A stretch of 21,670 bases of DNA from CBFDCQ01 sp965603355 (GCA_965603355.1 CBFDCQ010000056.1:1-21670); one strand, 5' to 3'. Shown: positions 7,930 through 15,042, counted from the stretch's first letter. The notes: generated by a model from the sequence alone, not told the origin. Program-made: numbers and translations.

Positions 7930-8819
7930 TTTGTCCGCTCCTCCTTCATCTCCGTCATAAGTCGCCGGGCGCGTACTCTTCCTTCAAGCCGGGGGATGTA
8001 GAAGTCCACATTGTGGCCGTTGCGCTTTAGAGCCCTGAGAACCTCCAAAGCTTTCGCGGAACCGGTTTGTGCCAAGGCTCCGACGTATTCATCGAGATAT
8101 TCTGGGGGCTCGCGAAGCGCTTCTTGCGCGAGCGCATCGACAAAAGATTCTGCACCGCTACGACCCATGACAGCACACAAGCGCCGCATCTCTCTGTCGG
8201 CCGCATCCGACCGGTCCTGAGCACGCGCGAGTGCTCGGAATCGCTCGATCAGGAAAGACTCTGCGCGTGGCTCTCCACCGTTTGCCAGCAGATGCCGAAT
8301 ATCCCACCTGAACTCGGCCCATTCGGGGGTCGTATATAGCTTGATAAGCGCGTCGACAGCGCCAGCACCCCAGGTTTCAAACAGCTTCCTGCACTCTTTC
8401 CGCTCGGGACGTGGATAGCGAATGATCACCGACTCGATACTTGGGTCGAAACCGGGAATCACCGATTTCTCCCATCCTTCCGGCGGTTTCGGACGCACGA
8501 CACTTGCAGCCGATTCGCCGACAGGCGTGCCTACCGCTTCTCCTGAGTCCAGCTCCGCACGAGGTGTCACGCGCGCCTCTTGACGAACGGCTGAGGCCCG
8601 CTCGCCGCGCTCTTCCCGGTAGCTCGCCCTATCCATCAACTCGTTCACGGAGATGATGATAAGCACCAAGAAAGCCGCCGCCACAGCGGCTACCCTCCTG
8701 CGTCGCAGCGCGCGCCGCCTGCGCAGGACAGGCGCTACACGCATCTCGACCCCTGCTCGAAACTTGGCCGGCAGCGCCGGAAAGGAGCACGCTTTCAGTC
8801 CCTCGAGTTCATCTATCAT
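7926..8819 (-). CDS. Single-pass membrane protein with helical repeats; putative anti-sigma partner
   Basis: 297 aa. The N-terminal ~42 residues are soluble and end in a run of arginines (VLRRRRALRRRR). One transmembrane helix follows (about 43-59, AAVAAAFLVLIIISV), then a linker of ~75 residues and a helical ectodomain with HEAT-like repeats (AVDALIKLYTTPEWAEFRWD; SFVDALAQEALREPPEYLDE; SAKALEVLRALKRNGH). I place it as an anti-sigma factor from position and topology (directly after an ECF sigma gene, cytoplasmic N-terminus, one helix, ectodomain), but there is no HxxxCxxC zinc motif, so this is inference. The start ATG at 8819 has AAGGA 8 nt upstream and lies 4 nt after the sigma stop; an earlier start at 8885 would sit inside the sigma gene. 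Its helical repeats echo those at the C-terminus of the next gene product. Confidence 0.82.
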   Translation of the reverse strand: MIDELEGLKACSFPALPAKFRAGVEMRVAPVLRRRRALRRRRVAAVAAAFLVLIIISVNELMDRASYREERGERASAVRQEARVTPRAELDSGEAVGTPVGESAASVVRPKPPEGWEKSVIPGFDPSIESVIIRYPRPERKECRKLFETWGAGAVDALIKLYTTPEWAEFRWDIRHLLANGGEPRAESFLIERFRALARAQDRSDAADREMRRLCAVMGRSGAESFVDALAQEALREPPEYLDEYVGALAQTGSAKALEVLRALKRNGHNVDFYIPRLEGRVRARRLMTEMKEERTK

Positions 8820-8823
8820 CAGT

Positions 8824-9396
8824 CTATTCCTTGCGTGCCTGTGTCCGGCACTCCCTGTATTCCTTCCGGAACGCCTCTCGGGCACGGCTCAGGCGAGATT
8901 CAACAGCCTTCTCGCTCGAACCGAGTTCTTTGGCGATTGCTCGCACGCTCAACCCTTCCATGTACTTGAGACTCAAAACCTCCTGGTGCCGAGGGTGGAT
9001 ACTGCCCAAAGCCTGGAACAGTTCCGAAGACGACTCATCTGAGCGCGCAGGCGCAGAAGGCAGCGGTGCAGTCAGACGTTGCCTCAGAAGACCGCCCCGT
9101 CTGACGTTACGCGCTGATTCCCGGAGCTTGTTCACGGCAATACCGCACAGCCACGCCCACAGGCTCCCTCGCTTGGGATCATAACGGCCGATACGCTCGA
9201 CGGCTACTACAACAACGTCTTGCACTATGTCTTCAACGCGGCCCTTACCTTCGGCCGACCGCGCCACAACAAATCGGAACAGAGGGCCTGCGTAAAGGGT
9301 GTAGAACCGGTCCCATGCACCGCGCTTTCCCGCCTTGAGCCCTCTTGCCAGAGCTTTATCTTCCCGGCGGTCTTTCGGATTGAGGCCCGGCTCCAC
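8824..9396 (-). CDS. ECF RNA polymerase sigma factor (module 2)
   Basis: 190 aa, a two-domain ECF sigma factor directing RNA polymerase to an envelope-related regulon. Sigma2 at ~30-100: WDRFYTLYAGPLFRFVV, GRVEDIVQDVVVVAVE (region 2.2-like), SLWAWLCGIAVNKLRESARN (2.3/2.4). Sigma4 at ~125-185: LGSIHPRHQEVLSLKYMEGL, SVRAIAKELGSSEKAVESRL (helix-turn-helix), then SRAREAFRKEY. The GTG start has GGAGGAG 10 nt upstream. It is the first gene of a three-gene unit with the membrane protein at 7926 and the exported repeat protein at 4426. A TACAAT (9442-9437) lies ~40 nt before the start, but I see no convincing -35. Confidence 0.93.
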   Translation of the reverse strand: MEPGLNPKDRREDKALARGLKAGKRGAWDRFYTLYAGPLFRFVVARSAEGKGRVEDIVQDVVVVAVERIGRYDPKRGSLWAWLCGIAVNKLRESARNVRRGGLLRQRLTAPLPSAPARSDESSSELFQALGSIHPRHQEVLSLKYMEGLSVRAIAKELGSSEKAVESRLSRAREAFRKEYRECRTQARKE

Positions 9397-9711
9397 GCTT
9401 ATCAGTCTCCTCCGGTTCTAGATCGCTCCATAAGGTATTGTAGTTTTGCCGGAAAATCCTTCGGTGGGCCTGAAATTCATTGCACTTCTCCGGTGGATTG
9501 CACCTGCTCTTCACTTTCTATAACGTACAAGCGGCGGATTTCGTAGACCTTTGAGAAAGCGCGTTGGGCAGCGACTATTCTGCTCAAGATCAACATGACG
9601 AGACCCTGCCCCTTGGTCATCTCCCCTTGTTCTTTGCGGCCCGTTGCATCGACTATTCTATGACAACTTCGCTTGGCAGATCAATCTTCAAGAGCCGCTG
9701 TCGGACCGTGG
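9397..9711. other. Gap between the two ECF modules
   Basis: About 315 nt between the pseudopilin stop (9712) and the module 2 sigma start (9396), both on the minus strand. It holds a possible 47-residue reading frame (9477-9620, listed separately) and the leader of the sigma gene. I see no clear terminator hairpin or RNA motif, so read-through from module 1 into module 2 cannot be excluded. Confidence 0.5.
9477..9620 (-). CDS. Possible small protein, 47 aa
   Basis: The reading frame begins MTKGQGLVMLILSRIVAAQR and ends with an acidic tail (IESEEQVQSTGEVQ). Third codon positions are mostly G or C, as in the real genes around it, and it lies in the same direction between two ECF modules. Against it: the AGGGGAG in front of the ATG touches the start codon (the inner ATG at 9596 has a weak AGGG at 7 nt), and I know no family for it. 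It may be a remnant. Confidence 0.25.
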   Translation of the reverse strand: MTKGQGLVMLILSRIVAAQRAFSKVYEIRRLYVIESEEQVQSTGEVQ

Positions 9712-10470
9712 TCAGAATTCGTAGCAGTCGCTCGAGAGGCGGGGAATGACGCTACCGAATGTCTCGGCGCCGACGCGCGTCATAGGGAAGTAGCTCCAGT
9801 CGTTGTAATAGGAGTACGGGACGAACTCAACGTGCCCGTCCATGTACAGGACGTTTCCGCCGACCGACGTGTGCGAGAGCTCGCGCTCGTCAACCGATAC
9901 CCTGTCCCAGAGAACCGGCACGCCGGCTTGACCGTCGCCTCGATCGCTGACCGCCCATACCGGTATGTTTAGCTGCACGTCCCCGGCGGCGAATACTTCC
10001 GGCGGCACCTCGTAATACGCGTCGAAAAGTGCAACCGCCATCTCGCTCGACTGAATCGTGAAGCCCGTGTAGTTGTAGAACAGCGAGGATACGCAGTCGG
10101 GGTGATACGCTCCAATAGGCGCACCAGGATGGTAGTAATCGTCCCTCAGCCGGAACGTGTACTCGTCGGCAAACGGGCTCGAGGGGCATATCAGCACCGA
10201 TAAATCCGGCAGATATTCCGGATAGATCGACCTCATATCGGCCATCCAGTTGTTCGGAACCAGACTGATCGGCGGCCAACAACCGTTCGACTCGTTCGCG
10301 TACATCTTGAAAACAAGCCCCATCTGCTTGAGGTTGTTGGCGCACGATGCCCGCCTGGCACCCTCCCGCGCGGTGGACAGCGCAGGAAGGAGAACCGCTG
10401 CCAGCACGGCGATCAACCCGACCGCCGCACCCAGCTCAATAAAGGTCAGGCTCCTCCGTCGGCGTTTCAT
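9712..10470 (-). CDS. Type II secretion-like pseudopilin with H-X9-DG-type C-terminus (DUF1559-like)
   Basis: 252 aa. The N-terminus MKRRRRS-LTFIELGAAVGLI is a degenerate prepilin signal: Glu at +5 (E12) is present, but the residue before the cut would be Ser instead of Gly and the helix begins LTFIE instead of FTLIE. The hydrophobic helix ends in AVLLPALSTAREGARRASCA, then NNLKQMGLVFKMYANES, typical of the large pseudopilin families of Planctomycetes-like and Hydrogenedentes-like bacteria. The C-terminal hallmark GGNVLYMDGHVEF is present, preceded by H200 with ten rather than nine residues before DG. The start lies 3 nt after the stop of the upstream gene, with GGGAGCG as Shine-Dalgarno. Presumably membrane-inserted with a periplasmic or surface ectodomain; no pilus assembly genes are in the window. 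Confidence 0.9.
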   Translation of the reverse strand: MKRRRRSLTFIELGAAVGLIAVLAAVLLPALSTAREGARRASCANNLKQMGLVFKMYANESNGCWPPISLVPNNWMADMRSIYPEYLPDLSVLICPSSPFADEYTFRLRDDYYHPGAPIGAYHPDCVSSLFYNYTGFTIQSSEMAVALFDAYYEVPPEVFAAGDVQLNIPVWAVSDRGDGQAGVPVLWDRVSVDERELSHTSVGGNVLYMDGHVEFVPYSYYNDWSYFPMTRVGAETFGSVIPRLSSDCYEF

Positions 10471-10473
10471 CTC

Positions 10474-12768
10474 TCACGCTCCCTCTTGCTGGATTTCAGG
10501 CCGGACCTTCGGCGCCCGCGGCCTCTCCGCCATCCGCGTGATGAACCACGGAAGCAGGGTCACGATAATCCCGGTCACGATGCCCAGGCAAACGGGTCCG
10601 TACCTCAGATGAAATGCCGCACGCATTATCGCAAGCAGCACCACACCGACACCCGTTGCGGCGAGCAATCTCACCGCTATGCGTTTTTCGACAAGCCGCA
10701 GGAGAAGTAACCGCCCGACGCTCAACCCTATCAGAACCCCAAGTGCAAGCACGATGAACCGCGTAACGGGCCGCAACCGCGAGCTGTACGTGTAGAGACT
10801 TAGTTCGAGTGATTTTCCTTGAGAGACGATCGCGCGCTTGAAGTAATGCGCTATCCCTTCGACGGGGAGATCTATCCGTACGGGGAGCACCCCTGCAATG
10901 GCCACGTCCGCGCGTGCATCGGGAGCCCTTCTGCCAGCAGCCCCGGAGCTGCGGCGGGGACTCATCGCGGCAGCGCTGCCTGCCGGGTTGTTGATATCGG
11001 TGATCATGAACCGCTCAATCCCTTCTCGCAGCCTGTACGCAGTCGCGCGTTTAGTCCCTGTTGCCTCGCGGGCAGCCGTAGGCCCGCGGCGGAACGATGC
11101 TGCCCGTCCTGACTCAATCGGTTTCACGTCGCCGCGCGAGCGGTACACCTGTTGGCCTTCGGGCACGAGTACTTCCCAGCGGACCTCGTTAGCGAGGATA
11201 TCGGTTGCCGGTGCGCGCAGATCGAGTTTGCCTGTAAGCTTCGGCATGCGTGACATTCGTTCCATGTACACCAGCTCGACCGGAAACGTCCCCAACCTGC
11301 GATTCGTCTCAATCGATTTGAACAGCGGGATCAAGATCGTCGAGGACTGCTTGTCGCGGGCCGGTTTGACAACCTGACCGCCCACTTCCGCACCCCATAT
11401 CTCAGCATCCTCGCCCACGTCAACGCGTAAAAACTGCTTCACGTTATTGCGCACGTCGTATGCGGCTCGGGTGACCACCATTCCTTCATCGGTCACCACC
11501 GTCGTGAACTCGGCCCGGTCAATGCTCGCGACGCGCACAGGCACGTCGGCGAGTTTACGCACGTCCATGGCGAGCAAGTAGGGATGTTCCGTGTACTTGA
11601 ACGCGAGCAATATCGGGTTGGGCGACATAGCGCGGACGGCGGTCGGCAGATCGGAAATATCCACCCGGGTGAGCCCCTCGACCTCGGCGCTCGCGTTGAT
11701 TTCCACGTTGCCGCGCGCCGTCACGCCTATGTATCCCGTCTCGCGAACGATATCCTCGACAATAAGCTCCGGCACTTTGACGGAAACGATCTCGTTCTCG
11801 AAAGGCGCCTCGTACCTGATGGCGAGTTCGTACCTATCTTTAACCATGTGGTTGATCTTAACCTCGATCTGTTGACCATCATCGGACTCCGAGCGGGACC
11901 ATGCAGCGCCCTGTCCATTAACGGTGAGCACGTTGACCTCGGACGGCAGTCGTAGACGTAACGTGTCCAGGCCACCTCGCAGAACGTCATAGTGCAGTCT
12001 GGATTCGCACGTTATGTACCGCTCAGTCACCGAGGCGAGCGTCGAGGTCAGGCACGTGACGCGCGCCTCCTCGACCGGTTTCGGCTTGCGCAGCGCGCTC
12101 GGCAGCGTCCAGTTCACCCCGAGCCGGTCCGTTGGGCGGAACACTATCTCGGCGGTCAGAGAATCCGTCTCCCTTTCCGTCAACACGCTGGCAGCGGCAG
12201 GGACGTGCACGCCGGCGTCCGGCGTCGGCAGCCTAAGCTTCATGTGGGTCAGCGGCGTGCGGGAACACGGGAACGCGAACGACACAACACCCTCCTCGAA
12301 AGTCGAATTGACGAAAAAGGATATGTCCAACTTGTGTCTGCCGGGACCCTCCAGCATGAGCATGAACCACCCGCTTGCACCTGCGGAAAGAGAGGTTTCT
12401 TTTCCATCAAGTGTGACCGACACAGGGGCGACCGTGTCGCCGATAACCGGTATTCGCACCCACCCTTTCGGTTTCCACACGACAATATCCATACTGGCGC
12501 GGATGCGTACCGTATTGTCCGCGGTGACTTCACCGTCGTACCGGGCGCTCGCGACAGTCCAGTCGATGGGCGGTTTCTCCTCCTCCGGTACCGCCGGCGG
12601 CTGGAGCATCTTGATCAGCTCCCTGAAATCGCTCCACGGGATCGACATGGCGGCGGAACGCAGTTCCGGCAGGACCGGCTCCGGTGTGGAAGCTTCCGCG
12701 GCCTGGTGGGTAATGACTCCAAACACGCCCGCAAGCAGGATCGTGATTATCGTTATCGCGTGTCTCAT
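10474..12768 (-). CDS. Exported beta-rich protein with C-terminal membrane helices and an embedded pseudopilin motif
   Basis: 764 aa with a signal peptide (MRHAITIITILLAGVFGVIT...). The body to ~residue 570 is beta-rich with repeated sandwich-like segments (ARYDGEVTADNTVRIRASMD; LDISFFVNSTFEEGVVSFAF; YELAIRYEAPFENEIVSVKV). The last ~95 residues contain about three hydrophobic helices (FIVLALGVLIGLSVGRLLLL; LLAATGVGVVLLAIMRAAF; LGIVTGIIVTLLPWFI) and a short basic cytoplasmic tail. At 581-599 it carries REGIERFMITDINNPAGSA, a motif of H-X9-DG pseudopilins, identical to the motif in the anti-sigma fusion upstream; the flanking ~30 residues (RRSSGAAGRRAPDAR) look like linker. ATG at 12768 is chosen because AGGAGG precedes it by 8 nt; an upstream frame to 12909 has no such site. 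I know no function; it is likely the membrane-anchored effector or partner of module 1. Confidence 0.85.
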   Translation of the reverse strand: MRHAITIITILLAGVFGVITHQAAEASTPEPVLPELRSAAMSIPWSDFRELIKMLQPPAVPEEEKPPIDWTVASARYDGEVTADNTVRIRASMDIVVWKPKGWVRIPVIGDTVAPVSVTLDGKETSLSAGASGWFMLMLEGPGRHKLDISFFVNSTFEEGVVSFAFPCSRTPLTHMKLRLPTPDAGVHVPAAASVLTERETDSLTAEIVFRPTDRLGVNWTLPSALRKPKPVEEARVTCLTSTLASVTERYITCESRLHYDVLRGGLDTLRLRLPSEVNVLTVNGQGAAWSRSESDDGQQIEVKINHMVKDRYELAIRYEAPFENEIVSVKVPELIVEDIVRETGYIGVTARGNVEINASAEVEGLTRVDISDLPTAVRAMSPNPILLAFKYTEHPYLLAMDVRKLADVPVRVASIDRAEFTTVVTDEGMVVTRAAYDVRNNVKQFLRVDVGEDAEIWGAEVGGQVVKPARDKQSSTILIPLFKSIETNRRLGTFPVELVYMERMSRMPKLTGKLDLRAPATDILANEVRWEVLVPEGQQVYRSRGDVKPIESGRAASFRRGPTAAREATGTKRATAYRLREGIERFMITDINNPAGSAAAMSPRRSSGAAGRRAPDARADVAIAGVLPVRIDLPVEGIAHYFKRAIVSQGKSLELSLYTYSSRLRPVTRFIVLALGVLIGLSVGRLLLLRLVEKRIAVRLLAATGVGVVLLAIMRAAFHLRYGPVCLGIVTGIIVTLLPWFITRMAERPRAPKVRPEIQQEGA

Positions 12769-12897
12769 GGTGAGCCCTCCTATTCTTTCAGCGACGCCAT
12801 CGGTCTCCTGACCGTTCCACTGACTTACTACGACCGCCAGGCGCAAAGGTTCATTCTCCGCAACCGTAGGGGCAGCCCGCAAACCACGCGTATTGTC

Positions 12898-12932
12898 CCC
12901 TCTCCCCACGGGAGAGGGTTAGGGTGAGGGGC
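12898..12932. repeat. Dispersed palindromic repeat, hairpin plus G-rich tail
   Basis: CCCTCTCCC (12898-12906), loop CAC, GGGAGAGGG (12910-12918), followed by TTAGGGTGAGGGGC. I recall this composite as a common dispersed intergenic repeat in many bacterial genomes. It sits in the 210-nt gap inside module 1, between the anti-sigma/pseudopilin fusion and the 764-aa gene, where a 9-bp RNA stem could trim expression of downstream genes. Confidence 0.7.
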
Positions 12933-12978
12933 AGCGATGGAGTAGAAGCACTTGTAGGGAAGTGGATGGAAGGCGGTC

Positions 12979-13992
12979 TTACGGGCTCGGCGGGCGGAAA
13001 GCCTCGGCGGCCGCTGCCGTTGCCGGGAATTGCTCCCCGTATCTAATGAACTCGACGTGGCCGTCCATATACAGGACATTACATCCGGCGGGTTTGCGGA
13101 ACAACCCGCCAGGAGGCTTTTCCCGGACGGTCTCGAACACGACAGGCACGACCGATTGTGCCATTGCCGATCCAGCCGGGTTGTTTATGTCTGTGATCAT
13201 GAACCGCTCGATACCTTCTCGAAAACGGTAGAACGTCCGGTCGCCAAACTCGAGGTCGTCGTCGTAATCGGCTTTGGCAAGGTGCATGTATGCTTCGCGG
13301 AGCTCCTTCACCTCGGAATCGTCCTGAATGGTCCAGTTCGTATACGTGTAGCTTCTCGCCGCAAGTACTGTTACTTCTTCCCAATCAACGGGTGATTGAG
13401 CGAGCAACCTGGACAATCGATCTTCCATCTCCTGGGCATCGGGCAAGCTCGGGTTGACGAGCACTTTCGGGTCCGTCAAGTACTCCGGGTACAATCGCTC
13501 AAGGTCAATCATCCAGACACCCCTGTAAGGTGCCAGCGGCGGGAACTTCCCGTCGTTCTCGTTCGAGTACATCTTAAGGACGATTCCGATCTGCTTGAGG
13601 TTGTTCGCGGATGATTCCCGTATTGACGCCTCCCGCGCTCGTGAGAGTGCAGGCAACAGTACAGCAGCCAGTATGCCGACGACAGCCACGATAGCGCCAT
13701 ATGTGTAGACAAACGCCGGAACCCGGAAAGACGGCCGCGGCAGAGCCTCTCCCTCCTCAGCACTACGCACCCGGTCCATGACGGCCGCGGCGAGGTCGCG
13801 AGCAGGCTCTACAGGTTGAAGTTGGTCGAGCGCGGCCAACGCCTCGCGCTCGGCATCCAGGACTTCCCTACAACGCTCGCACGCAGCGATATGATCCTCA
13901 ACGCGAGCTGTCGCCGAGAACCCCAGCGTATTCAGCGCATGGCGGCGCAGGAGTCCGCGGACTTTGCGACATTCCCTCGGTACATCCGTCAT
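12979..13992 (-). CDS. Fusion: zinc-binding anti-sigma domain + membrane helix + pseudopilin ectodomain
   Basis: 337 aa. Residues 1-45 are a ZAS-type anti-sigma domain: EDHIAACERCREVL gives H34-x3-C38-x2-C41, with C8 as possible fourth ligand. Residues ~96-117 form one hydrophobic helix that is the pseudopilin helix (AIVAVVGILAAVLLPALSRA) without any prepilin cleavage motif in front of it (preceded by PSFRVPAFVYTYG). The rest is a full pseudopilin ectodomain: NNLKQIGIVLKMYSNENDGK (131-150), YPEYLTDPKVLVNPS, RSYTYTNWTIQ, REGIERFMITDINNPAGSA (258-276) and GCNVLYMDGHVEFIRY (303-318). The H of H-X9-DG is replaced by K300. The ATG overlaps the sigma stop (ATGA at 13989-13992). I infer that the N-terminus holds the sigma factor at the membrane and the ectodomain senses an external cue. 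Confidence 0.9.
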   Translation of the reverse strand: MTDVPRECRKVRGLLRRHALNTLGFSATARVEDHIAACERCREVLDAEREALAALDQLQPVEPARDLAAAVMDRVRSAEEGEALPRPSFRVPAFVYTYGAIVAVVGILAAVLLPALSRAREASIRESSANNLKQIGIVLKMYSNENDGKFPPLAPYRGVWMIDLERLYPEYLTDPKVLVNPSLPDAQEMEDRLSRLLAQSPVDWEEVTVLAARSYTYTNWTIQDDSEVKELREAYMHLAKADYDDDLEFGDRTFYRFREGIERFMITDINNPAGSAMAQSVVPVVFETVREKPPGGLFRKPAGCNVLYMDGHVEFIRYGEQFPATAAAAEAFRPPSP

Positions 13993-14612
13993 TTCGTCGC
14001 CTCCTGGAGCTCCATGAGCACAAACTTCACCGCTTTGTTCATGCGCGATTTGACCGTCCCAACCGGTATCGCGAGAGTCCGCGCGATCTCATCGTACGGC
14101 ATCCCCTCGTATCGCGCCATAAGGAAAACCGACCGGTGCTTGGCGGACAGCTTCCCGACCGAGACCTCGATCATTTCCGCCATCTCCGTCCCGCTCGCTA
14201 GCTCGCTGGGATTGGGCGTCGGCGCTTCGATCGTATCCAGCATGGTCTGCGATCCGCCCTCCGAACCAACCTCGGCATCAAGCGAGATGTGCGGGCGTCG
14301 ACTCTTGTACCTCAAGTGGTCCCTGCAGAGATTCGTGGCTATACGGTACACCCACGGGCGGAACCGCGCCGTCACTCGGAAACTGTCAAGATGGGTGTAC
14401 ACGCGGAGAAACGTCTCCTGAAACAGATCTTCCGCGTCGCTCGCGCTTCGGACCATCCGACGGATATAGTTGAACAACGGCATCTCGTACCTCTTCACGA
14501 GAATCTCGAACATGCTTGTCCTGCCCTGTCGAACGAGACTTATCAGTTCCTCGTCGCTTGTCTCGAATGCACTTCGTCCGCTATTCTGAGAATACGACAC
14601 GGCAGTGTTCAA
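13989..14612 (-). CDS. ECF RNA polymerase sigma factor (RpoE-like, module 1)
   Basis: 207 aa. Sigma2 at ~25-105: DEELISLVRQGRTSMFEILV, KRYEMPLFNYIRRMVRSASD, AEDLFQETFLRVYTHLDSF, then FRPWVYRIATNLCRDHLR. Sigma4 at ~150-203: LSAKHRSVFLMARYEGMPY, DEIARTLAIPVGTVKSRMNK. This is a complete ECF factor of the RpoE type. The start is TTG at 14612; the ATG six bases upstream is out of frame and no strong Shine-Dalgarno is visible, so the first residues are uncertain (GTG at 14600 is possible). Its stop overlaps the start of the anti-sigma/pseudopilin fusion, so the pair is translationally coupled and is likely autoregulated, as ECF pairs usually are. Confidence 0.95.
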   Translation of the reverse strand: MNTAVSYSQNSGRSAFETSDEELISLVRQGRTSMFEILVKRYEMPLFNYIRRMVRSASDAEDLFQETFLRVYTHLDSFRVTARFRPWVYRIATNLCRDHLRYKSRRPHISLDAEVGSEGGSQTMLDTIEAPTPNPSELASGTEMAEMIEVSVGKLSAKHRSVFLMARYEGMPYDEIARTLAIPVGTVKSRMNKAVKFVLMELQEATK

Positions 14613-15042
14613 GGTTCATTTCCCGAGTTCGCGCTGACGTTGATATGAAGATCCGCCATGAGAGTCTCAAACAGATTCGCCTTTCCAGAATCCACTCATC
14701 CCCCTCCACTATTTGACCAGCATCAGCTTCCAAAGTCAAGCGCAACCGGCCGTTCTTCTGTCGGCCGAATTGTCCACAACGCCAGTATTTCGGAGCAGTT
14801 TTCTGCTGAAATAAATGGCCTAATAGCCCTACTGTTCCGAACTGTTCCCTATCACTCCCCTTTAGGGCGTATTATCCCTTGACAGAATTGAGGTTATTTG
14901 ATTAACTAATAGTGAGTTTTTAGATGTAGAAGAAGGGTAAAGGTCGAAGTACCAGGACAAAGGCCCGGTGTATGTTGCGGGTTCCGTTGCTCTTTGTAGT
15001 TGGGTACGTCCCGCTGGAGGGGATTTAGAGGAGGTGAAGTAA
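14613..15042. promoter_or_regulatory. 430-nt divergent regulatory region between sigma gene and PEP-CTERM gene
   Basis: No gene. It holds: CGGCCG (14747-14752) and CGGCCG (14762-14767) around a 9-nt loop; a hairpin TATTTC(GG)AGCAG-TTTT-CTGCTGAAATA (14786-14813, GG bulge); a direct repeat ACTGTTCCGA/ACTGTTCCCT (14831-14850), which reads GGAACAGT twice on the minus strand and resembles ECF -35 elements (GGAAC); a TTGACA on the plus strand at 14879-14884 with only a poor -10 at 17 nt; and a ~130-nt leader to the PEP-CTERM gene ending in AGGAGGTGA. The repeats are candidate sites for the neighbouring ECF factor or another regulator. Confidence 0.5.
14642..14670 (-). promoter_or_regulatory. Possible promoter of ECF module 1
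   Basis: Minus strand TTGAGA (14670-14665; 5 of 6), 17-nt spacer, CATATC (14647-14642; 3 of 6). The start of RNA would be near 14635, 23 nt before the TTG. The weak -10 leaves open an ECF-type promoter. Confidence 0.35.

Noticed and set aside
11992..12927. Plus-strand open frame of 311 codons opposite the 764-aa protein
   Set aside because: It shadows a gene with clear signal peptide, ribosome-binding site and membrane helices, and it runs through the 12898 repeat.
14960..15000. Sigma54 (GG-N10-GC) promoter upstream of the PEP-CTERM gene, as in PrsK/PrsR-controlled systems
   Set aside because: GG and GC dinucleotides occur (CGGTGTATGTTGCG; GGGTTCCGTTGCTC) but with 8, not 10, nucleotides between them.
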